Assembly: GCA_946811695.1 (NCBI GenBank)
Contig: OX328123.1
Span: forward strand, 148,299,975-148,363,974
Reading direction: 5' to 3'
DNA: 64,000 nucleotides
DNA from: Gonocerus acuteangulatus
Lineage: Eukaryota > Arthropoda > Insecta > Hemiptera > Coreidae
Both the position numbers and the translations under genes were made by a program. Positions 55,666-64,000 of the stretch are shown here, in pieces; position 1 is the stretch's first letter, and each line of letters starts with the position of its first letter. The notes below the pieces were generated by a model. That model was not told the origin of the DNA, made no database searches, and saw only the letters and a program-made list of their open reading frames with translations.

Positions 55666-57386
55666 ATCCAATAAGTTAAAAAATAGAAACCTAAGCCAAT
55701 GTATAAAGAAGCCACTATAAAGTAAAGGTCCCAAAGTAAGCTAATGGAGTAGTACATATAACTTGTAAGTGAATATTGTAAATAGACCGTAAATATATTT
55801 GTAACTTGTATGTGCGTATGTCGTATGTATGGATATTGTATATTTTTTATATTGTATATAGTTTATAATTTATAAATTGAAAAAAGGGAGAAATAACAAA
55901 AAACAAAATGCAAAGAAGTGAGGATAAATAATGTAACAAAAAAAAAAAATGCTTAGGCATGCAACAACTTATAACTATAAGGAATTGGTGTATTAACAAT
56001 GGTACACATACAATTATAGAATGAGTGAACTAAAGGATTGAGTACCCTTCATTACAATTATTCAACCAATTTTTATTGAAGTTCGCTAATTATTTTTAAC
56101 CCCACTGATCTGTAGAACACAAGCGAAGGGTGTAATGACTGTAGTTTATCGTTTATCACCCTCATTAAAGCAAATCCTAATCCTTAGGATTATTTATCGG
56201 TACCTTCATCGTTAAATAGATGATAAGATGTGATCATTTTTAGTGTGCTTTTTTCTGGCTCAAATGTAACGCGAAAGCTATGTATTATTATATTTTAAAA
56301 TGCAAAATATTATAAAAATACTTACCATTTGGCTTTAGTGCCTTTCTTCTTTCGACGTTAAAAACCACCATGAAATGGGAACATACACAAGTATGCACAC
56401 CCGAGTTGCACACAGATCGTCCATTCTAAAGAGGGAGATTATAATACATCTTTGAGACTAAAACACACCACACATTCTCCAACAATGGGACAATAGGCCC
56501 TTCGTAAACCAAGTCTTTTGAAGGAAAATAAAGAAAGGGCCAATTGGAGGGATAGAGAAGGGGCCGAGGAAATAAGAAAACTGAGGCTATCTTTCCTTTG
56601 GCTATCTTCGCCAAGAAGAAGACAAAGGATTGTCTTAGCCTAATTATGAGATAGAGTCTTGCTGGGGTTTGTGTTTGATTAGCCCGACATCAAAGGGGAG
56701 TCTTAATCCTTGAGTGCTTTGTGTCGCTCCGTCATTCGGCAAGACTCGTCTGTCCTCGGCAGACCTTCAGATAAGGATGATATCTGTTATCATCACGTCT
56801 TCGGGTGTCTGCAAGTCTATAAGGGTTACCCCTATATCAGCTATATTTCATAATTGTTTTTTTTTTTTCAAAAATGTATGCCATCATTTCTCTTTACTTC
56901 GCATTAAAATTTTTTCCAGAACTAATTAACAAATTGAAAGTTTTATTTATCAACGGACTATTGCTAATAGCCCGCAAACAATGTAAATGACGTATCCGAA
57001 ATTTTGATTTGTAGAGGAATCAGTACAAATTAAAATGCATAAATTAGACAAAGACTAAAGGGATCAAATTAATGGTAGAAAGAAAATAAGCGAACTATAT
57101 GTACAACAACATTGGAATTAAATCAGAGCGGAACTCTGAAAGAAATTTTTGATTTTCAGTGTACTTAATACTCAAAACGCAAATAAATAACTTATACAAT
57201 ACTCCTAACTTCAGTACCATGTAGTATAAAGAGTCAATCAAATTTTACCCTTCTCTCTTTCTCTTTCTCTCCCCCTTACTTTCGTTCGCTCTCTCCCTTC
57301 TCCCTGGATCTCTCCCTTCGATTCTATATTCCTCTCTCTTGTCTGTCGGAACTCATCCCTTGCCTTGAAGTAAATTCATTAACCAT

Positions 57387-57389
<3 letters not shown>
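55666..57389. other. LINE 3' flank, then DNA without recognised genes
   Basis: 55666-55950 may be the LINE 3' untranslated region (A-rich run at 55938). 56600-56850 is balanced, repeat-free DNA. 57240-57330 is CT-rich. The frame at 56426-56614 (minus) is not recognised. Confidence 0.45.

Positions 57390-57441
<52 letters not shown>
57390..57441. repeat. (TA)n microsatellite
   Basis: About 26 TA units. Confidence 0.97.
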
Positions 57442-57446
<5 letters not shown>

Positions 57447-58175
57447 GTCCTATTAGTACTTTGTTATTTTATAAGAAACACTAACAAAATAACAAGGAAT
57501 GGCCAAACTCCATGGCAATGTCATGTACTTAAGCCAATAAAGTATTATTTATCCATCTATCTATCTATGTTGTTATTGCCTCTCTGATTCTTCGGTGAAC
57601 CTAAGACAGACAAAATGTCGATTAAGAAGATATGGTGTCCTACCCGAACACCATATTGTTTTTAAATACGAGTAAGGTATCTTTTCAGAGTGAGTAGCTT
57701 TTCATTTCACACTTTCAGCCTTAAGATATGTGACAAAGCTACCTTATTTTTTATTTTAACTATTCACGATGGGTTTAATCTTCTCAGCTAATAAGACAAT
57801 TAAATTAAACTAAAGATATGTTTGTACAAAGACTTGAGACAGAATGTTCAAAATTACGCCTATTCAAACTCATAGAACATAACACATAGAAAGTGGTTTA
57901 CTACTGATATGACACTAAGCCTAGATGGCGTTATCAGTAATGCAGTGAACATTCTAGGACAAAGGTAGAAGCGCTAAGGTAGGACTTCATTAGAGTGCTT
58001 GTAGGATTAACCGCGCACAGATGGAGATGGTCCAATAGGATGCGAGCAATATCGGGAAGGCTGGCCAGCTTTAATATAAAACATAAATAAGGCGGAGTCC
58101 AGCAGGGGGCAGCAATGGGTCCGCTCTCGTTTACAGTTATTGCACCCTCCTCAGGAATAATCCTCACTATTGTAC
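57442..58175. other. No gene; faint RT-like motif at ~58090
   Basis: GGVQQGAAMGPLSF (plus strand, 58091-58132) recalls the GVPQGSVLGPLLF box of reverse transcriptases, but neighbouring blocks are not recognisable. Too little to call. Confidence 0.3.
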
Positions 58176-58430
58176 TCTTAATGCTCGCTCCCTCCCTCCC
58201 TCACTCCCTCTTTCTCTTCCTCTCCCTCGCCCTTTCCCTCTCCCTCTCTTCCTCCCTCAGTCTCACTCCCTCTCTGTCTTCCTACAACCCTTCTCTACTC
58301 TAAGCTATCTCTCTCTATCCCTCATGCCCTCCTCTTACACTCCTATCCTCTCTCTCTCTCACCTTAATCCTTCTCTTCAACTACCCCCACCCCTCTCTCT
58401 CTCCTCCTCCCTTCTTCCCTAGAGGACATC
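58176..58430. repeat. CT-rich low-complexity tract
   Basis: Irregular (CCCT)n/(CT)n pyrimidine run about 250 bp long. Confidence 0.9.
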
Positions 58431-58655
58431 TATACAGCAGGTATTGCAATTAAGGCAGTCCTACCGCAGAAATGCCATTTTCTCTCACTCACTTCATTGC
58501 CTAACAGCGTCCATCCCTTTTTATGCCTCATTCCAGTCAAACGATTGTTATTACTATAAAGAAAGGTGATCCAATCATCCTTATGGATATTTGTTTAATT
58601 TTAGCCTTTATTCTCCTTTTAAATTTAGAGCCACCATCTACCATTTTATTAAAGA

Positions 58656-58690
58656 CTAGCTGTTATCCGGCGAGCTATGCTACACCTACT
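58656..58690 (-). mobile_element. Helitron-type 3' end (minus strand)
   Basis: The minus strand ends 'gataacagCTAG' followed by T, with an imperfect hairpin (GGTG...CGCC) just upstream, the diagnostic Helitron terminus. The body extends to the right; its 5' TC end was not located. The same end sequence recurs at 61215. Confidence 0.6.
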
Positions 58691-59397
58691 TTCTGCATCT
58701 AGAAAAGCACAAATAAATTAGAAACCAAATAAGTACTATTGAAATCTAATAAAGCAAATCTGTAACAATTTGGGTTCATAGTTTCGAACCCGTGACCTCT
58801 AGGCTAGTAATAATCTAGCCTATGTCTCTCTCCGGATCAATGCTTACATTGAAGAGCCAAGTTTGATCAAAATCACCCCGTTGTTCCCACTTTTAACGCG
58901 TTACAGGTTGGATTTATCAATTCTTTTGATACTATCCCTCCCTAAAAGTTGAAGAGCATCTTTAACTGAGTCCAAAAAGCAAAAAAAAATTATAAATTTG
59001 ACCAATTTTAAAATTTTTAAGACTCTGTTGAGCCAAAATGAGAAAAACAGATATTTTCTTGCAACATTTTTGGCTAGCGATTGCGACACTTTTACCTCGC
59101 CGAATTTGGACTTCCACCAGTTCATTTGAAGCAGAATTTAATGTTCTTTACTCCCTATTTGAAGTTTTTTCTTACCCAAAATCAATGGTTTTTAAATTAA
59201 TAAAGACAAATTTTAAAAAAGTGCTAAAATTTCGCGGTTTTTCGCCTGCCAAAAGTTCTCCCTCCAGCTTTCGAGTTGAAAAAATTGGCTTCAGGATACT
59301 CACAGCATACCTAAGGATATTAGAAAAAAAAAATCTTGTGGGGGGAATTAACGTTAGCTCGACCCCGTTTTGAAGCCTCTATATACTGGACTACAAC
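58691..59397. other. No gene recognised
   Basis: Overlapping frames at 58901-59125 (minus) and 59038-59373 (plus) have no recognisable domain. Part is probably the body of the Helitron ending at 58656. Confidence 0.4.
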
Positions 59398-60225
59398 GGA
59401 TGATCTGAGGAATGCTCGGACCCAACATCTCCGAATTCATTCCCTTCCTTATTCGTTCCCTAGGGATGATCTGAGGAAGGATCGGACCCAACATCTTCAA
59501 CTTCATTCCCTTCCTTACTCGTTCCCTAGGGATGATCTGAGGCAGGATCGGACCCAACATCTTCAACTTCATTCCCTTCCTTACTCGTTCCCTAGGGATG
59601 ATCTGAGGAAGGATCGGACCCAACATCTTCAACTTCATTCCCTTCCTTACTCGTTCCCTAGGGATGATCTGAGGAAGGATCGGACCCAACATCTTCAACT
59701 TCATTCCCTTCCTTACTCGTTCCCTAGGGATGATCTCAGGAAGGATCGGACCCAACATCTTCAACTTCATTCCCTTCCTTACTCGTTCCCTAGGGATGAT
59801 CTGAGGAAGGATCGGACCCAACATCTTCAACTTCATTCCCTTCCTTATTCGTTCCCTAGGGATGATCTGAGGAAGGATCGGACCCAACATCTTCAACTTC
59901 ATTCCCTTCCTTACTCGTTCCCTAGGGATGATCTGAGGAAGGATTGGACCCAACATCTTGATCTTCATTCCCCACATTATCCGTTCCCTAGTAATGACTT
60001 TGGGAGGGATCGGGCCCAACATCTTCAACTTCGTTCCCTACTTTATCCGTTGCCTAGGGATGATCTCCAGATGGTTTGGATCTAACATCTTCAACTTCGT
60101 TCCCTACTTTATCCGTTGCCTAGGGATGATCTCCGGAAGGATCGGATTCAACATCTTCAAATTCATTCCCTAATTTATCCGTTCCCTAGAAATGATCTGG
60201 GAAGGGATCGGACCCAACATCCTCA
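59398..60225. repeat. Minisatellite, ~12.5 copies of 66 bp, open on both strands
   Basis: Unit 'gatgatctgaggaaggatcg' + 'gacccaacatcttcaacttc' + 'attcccttccttactcgtt' + 'ccctagg'. The first ~9 copies are nearly identical; copies from about 59950 on diverge and shift frame. As 66 is 22 codons, the plus strand (59336-60085) and the minus strand (60028-59354) both stay open, reading DDLRKDRTQHLQLHSLPYSF or its counterpart MLGPILPQIIPRERVRKGMK. No upstream gene structure supports translation. Confidence 0.95.
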
Positions 60226-61214
60226 ACATCATTTCTTCTTGACACAAGAAGAACCTGAGCTAATAACTTCCTTTTCTCAACACCTTATTTTGCAAAATCC
60301 CAGGAACGAACCAAATAAGCAACCCCTACTTCATTCCCCCTATCCTCGTCCTCTTGGAAAAATCTCCCAAGGAATCACCTAAATTAATCTCATTCTTGAC
60401 CCATTCCCTGAAGACATCTACACGATTACTCCGATCTAACAACTACAACACCATCCTCTTCTCCTTCCGTCCTGGTTGCCAAAATTTTAAACGTCTTAAG
60501 AAAGTGCTAAACTCCAAAATGATACATTTTAGTACATGTTTCTTCTACGAGACATCCCTTTTACATTCCCAGTCGGAAATTTAAAAGATTTCTGTTTCGG
60601 AAAGAAACAGATTTATAATATTGTACAAAATGTAATATGAGGTTCTTGACGGAGACAAATCTCGTTGTAAAAAAGGAAACAATTTCCGCAGTATTTTTTG
60701 TTGGAGAAAGGTATGAAAGGTGAAAAAATTAAATTAGAATTTTGTTTATAGATTTAAAAGGGATGTAGTTAGCTGAAAGGGTGTTTGGCGCGTGTCAAAG
60801 CCAAGGCTGTTTCAGTCGATTGATCAACAACAACCTTGATAGATTCATCAGACTGTTTGGGAAAGGCAGCATTATGCTCTGACGGATTCCTTTTTTTTTT
60901 TTTTTTAAAGACGATGGTAATTTACTTTTTACTCTTTTGGATCGCGTTATTTTTCCCCTTCTACATTTAGCCCCCCCCCCCCCTCCTCTTATTTCACATC
61001 AGAGAAAATTCTGATTGAGATGAAATTCCCTTAGGTAAAAGTGATTGATAAGCCGAAGGAAATTTCGCGTGAAATTCATTATTAGTCCGCCAGGGGGAAG
61101 TAATGAACAATCTTTACTTTCGAGGCAATCGTTTAAGGTTTGAAAAATTTCTCTTCGAGGGTTTGAAGTTTTTAGTTTAATACACATTCTAGATAGATAG
61201 ATATTTATAGAAAA
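60226..61214. other. No gene; repeat-free patches
   Basis: 60230-60440 is C- and A-rich. 60780-60880 and 61000-61165 are balanced sequence without repeats. Poly(T) at 60891-60905 and poly(C) at 60970-60983. No recognisable motif. Confidence 0.4.
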
Positions 61215-61335
61215 CTAGCTGTTACCCGGTGTGCCATGCTACACCTACTTTATATTAAATAGGTGTTACCGGGTGTGGCATGCTACACGTTTCATATTAA
61301 ATACCTGTTACCCAGCATGTCATGGTACTCCTACT
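61215..61335 (-). mobile_element. Helitron-type 3' end, with diverged tandem copies of the terminus
   Basis: The minus strand ends 'accgggtaacagCTAG' plus T, with the hairpin GGTGT-agcatggc-ACACC upstream. The terminal ~50 bp ('cctgttaccc.gc.tg.catgctac') is repeated about three times in a row to 61335 with increasing divergence. Same family as the end at 58656. Confidence 0.6.
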
Positions 61336-61984
61336 TTATATTATATATTAAAATGAATGATTATATGACACTTGTTCAAATTATGAGAAAGTAAGTTTAT
61401 AAGTTCAGAGCTCAGTTAAAAAAATTATTTTTCAAATTTTCACTGAATGTGGGGTGGAAAATAAATTAACCCTTATTTTAAAAAGTGTACTGGAATCATG
61501 TAATTGTAGTGCCACTTTAAAGAAAATCCTAACCAAACTGCCTGTGTATACTTTTTTAAAGAAAATAATGTGTGGTCCATGTATAAATATATGTTAAAAA
61601 ATAGCAACAAAATGAAGCATTTAATTAAGGTTATACTTACTTAGTTATAAGTTTTAATCTAGTATAACTGAAACTATTCGTTATTTGTATTGTTTTTGTT
61701 TTTTTAAATATAATATTAATATGTTATGTTCTATACCTTTTCATGTAATAATCTGTAACTAAGGTTTTTTTTTCTATGATTGAAAAAGTAATTGATGCAG
61801 GATTTATGTTAATTGAGCCAAAAAGGAAAGTATTAAAAACTTTTTGTTCCAAATAAACTTTCACATTTTGTTGTTGACATTTTCCGTTATATTAAAGCTT
61901 CTCTTTCAAATCTTAAGGTTTATGAGCTCTTCTTTAAGGATAACCCATTTGTCATAGGAAATAGGTGTTCGTTCTACGAGCTAA
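61336..61984. other. AT-rich, no gene
   Basis: No repeat, frame or motif of note. Confidence 0.4.
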
Positions 61985-62720
61985 CTCGTATCACTCGCCT
62001 ATCGAAGACCCCACGCACTCTCTCGGTCCAGTGCGTGAAGCAGGAACTTCTGCAAGCAAGCACTGCAGCACGCAGCGCTAGGGTACATGCACCGAGCCCA
62101 GAGAGCTGTACGTCCTGGGCAGCTGATGAGCAAGTACCCCGCTCGACAGCTCTTCCTCAGCAAAATCTCCTCACCCATTTACCGAAGAAGATGCAATCCA
62201 ACGCCATGAGGGAGTAGAGGCGAATCTCCGGCCATGAGCGCGAGTGCGGAGGAGAGAGGAGCGAAGACAGCGAACCGGCGAACATCTAGGCAACATCACA
62301 GCATGCGGCCATCATAATCCCCAGGCAACATTAATATCAATCATTAACAATATTAACACCATTGGCTCTTCAAGCCCAGGGAAGAAATATGTTTTATTTA
62401 ATATAGCTATTTTTCTCACGTAAATCTTTGTTACATATCATTTCATACAGTCCACTTTTATCAACTCCACGCCGGGACTCATATCCGGCGATGCCGAGCT
62501 TGCTCGATCAAGATTTGCGCGCACCACCCATGCCAGGGAGGCGTGCAAATTATACATGTGGTCCGTACCGGGCCGGATATTATTTTCGAATTTTCACATT
62601 AATTAATTATTATACAAATCACATATGTGAAGCTCCCGGCGTGGATATTTTATTTCAATAATAAAGATCAAATTTCAGAAAAATCAAATTTAACGTCGAC
62701 AAATGACGTTAAAGTTCAAT
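61985..62720. other. GC-richer block with inverted motifs; possible retroelement LTR or leader
   Basis: 62000-62330 is the most GC-rich non-tandem part of the right end. 'ccacgccggga' (62467) and 'tcccggcgtgg' (62633) are inverted around a segment with 'catatccggc' and 'gccggatatt'. AATAAA-like signals follow at 62658. This could be an LTR, but no second copy is in the window. A 60-codon and a 77-codon frame are not recognised. Confidence 0.3.
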
Positions 62721-64000
62721 AAATAAATTTATTGTTAACATTTAAGGAAATAAATAACATTTGTTCATATTTAATGAGCCTTCAGCTAAATATGTTTAAT
62801 TCCATATTAGTTAATTATCAAGAGAGAGTCTTTAATCTTAAGCCTCTTTGTCTTATCTCTCTCATTTAATGCTTATCTCTGCTCACTTAATGCACCTTGC
62901 TTAGCGAATTCCGCAGTTTAGTATAAAACATATAAACACTAAAATTGCATGTATATACATTATTTATTTTATGCATTACTGACGTATCACTGCATGTATG
63001 CTTGTTCAGGCTATGTACCTTGGCATGTTGAAGGCAGCAAAATCATATTTCTAGCCTGCAGTTATCACGTATATTTATTTACATGCATTCCATTTATACT
63101 ATATGCATCATATTTTCTATTTGCATTATATCCTATTTCTATTTCATGATTTAAATTGCAAGGTGCAACATATAATATTATATCAGTTCTTAAGTGGGTT
63201 TTTTCATATAAATAACATAACTTATTGTAAAGTTTCACTCACGATTATTCAATTAAGTTTCATATTCATAAGCGCTCATTCTCTCCATTAGCGATTTTCT
63301 TCCATGTTAGTAAATGCCTGTAGCTTCAATTAAATCTATTACATCTTGACTTGGTATTTATTGAAGTTTTATTGCTCAAGATAACTTTATATTTCCATGC
63401 TTATCATGTTTCATGCCTTTATCAGGCTTCTTCAGGGGACTTTTCATTCTCTATTTCAGGTGGATTGGGGATTTTATTTCATAAATGTCATTTCTTGCTT
63501 ATAATATTTATGCTTAACCTATTCAAGCTTTTAATTTTCATGCTTTACTATCTAGGCTTGTTCTATTTATATTTCTTTATTTATGCCATTTATGTTTATT
63601 CTATTTTGCTTATGTCTTGATGTTTTCGCCCTTATGCCTGTATTTCTTTAGCATGCCTATCTTCTTGTGCATCGATTTTGTCTTTCTTTCCCTGCTTGCC
63701 CCCCTCAGAGCGCGGCAAGCACGTTGCATGTCACAAGTTGTTGGCATCATTGGTGCAAACTCCAATTTCCAGCACCCCGAGTCAATCGCACTCATTTCAG
63801 GGCATGTTCCAGTCCCATGACAGGACCTTGTTTGTTTATAACTAAGCATCATGTATTTCTTTATTTGTATTTTACCCCTCTCCACTGCCTTTCATTTATC
63901 TGTTTGCTTGTTCGCTCCCCTCTCAGCATGAATTTTGTACATTGTTCGCTGTCTTGCCTACTGTTCTCTTCTTCTTCGTCCTCGTCGCATACCACCTGGC
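62721..64000. other. T-rich sequence, no gene recognised
   Basis: Repeated 'tttatgc', 'catgctta' and 'atttatttat' words and many short frames without motifs. The 91-codon minus frame at 63610-63885 is not recognised. An unassigned retroelement internal region is possible. Confidence 0.35.

Noticed and set aside
58091..58132. Reverse-transcriptase box GGVQQGAAMGPLSF
   Set aside because: Only one block with no flanking RT motifs; chance similarity cannot be excluded.
59336..60085. 249-codon repeat protein
   Set aside because: A 66-bp minisatellite open on both strands, with diverged copies that shift frame; no promoter, splice or homology support.

Overview
This window looks like gene-poor, AT-rich nuclear DNA from an animal, most likely an arthropod. 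The evidence is an animal-type tRNA-Val, tRNA-derived and 5S-rRNA-derived SINEs with poly(A) tails and target-site duplications, RTE- and I-type LINE relics, a Ty3/gypsy-like gag, and relics of piggyBac, PIF/Harbinger, hAT, Tc1/mariner, Helitron and Penelope-like elements. I could not identify the species. I found no convincing host protein-coding gene. Nearly every readable protein fragment belongs to a transposable element (TE), and most are broken by frameshifts or stops. The only intact host-type gene is one tRNA-Val (13573-13645, minus).

Layout. 1-2 kb: an RTE reverse-transcriptase relic interrupted by a 709-bp piggyBac-like element, then a degenerate tandem array. 2-10 kb: fragments of two dispersed families (called X and Y here), a 43-bp tandem array, a 253-bp hAT-type MITE with an 8-bp target duplication, and a mariner helix-turn-helix relic. 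10-13 kb: a Penelope-type tail with a hammerhead-like motif, then three related Helitrons, two head-to-head and two directly tandem. 13.5-17 kb: tRNA-Val, two inverted-repeat elements and a tRNA-SINE. 18-24 kb: a GC-rich 43-bp array, a 5S-rRNA-derived SINE next to a tRNA-SINE, a 26-bp array, a 436-bp foldback, another SINE and a perfect 33-bp hairpin. 24.5-25.3 kb: gypsy-type leader and gag.

29-34 kb: two nested PIF/Harbinger elements, both with TTA target duplications; the inner one carries a MADF-domain reading frame and a transposase relic. 35-37.6 kb: a homogeneous satellite of about 20 copies of a 132-bp unit. 39.5-40 kb: a Penelope-derived inverted-repeat unit with the best hammerhead-like motif. 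42-49 kb: more inverted-repeat elements, two LINE C-terminal relics, and a 126-bp minisatellite enclosed by terminal inverted repeats. 50-52 kb: an inverted repeat enclosing a mariner-type transposase relic. 52.7-55.7 kb: a 55-bp minisatellite with a superimposed period of about 605 bp, joined directly to the 3' half of an I-type LINE. 58-61 kb: Helitron 3' ends and a 66-bp minisatellite open on both strands. 62-64 kb: a GC-richer stretch, then T-rich sequence I could not assign.

At least fifteen long (TA)n tracts punctuate the window, several directly abutting family Y or inverted-repeat elements. The sequence is best read as a record of layered TE insertion, nesting, inversion and tandem amplification. 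The most interesting items are the hammerhead-like motifs, the 5S-derived SINE, the nested Harbingers and the Helitron cluster.
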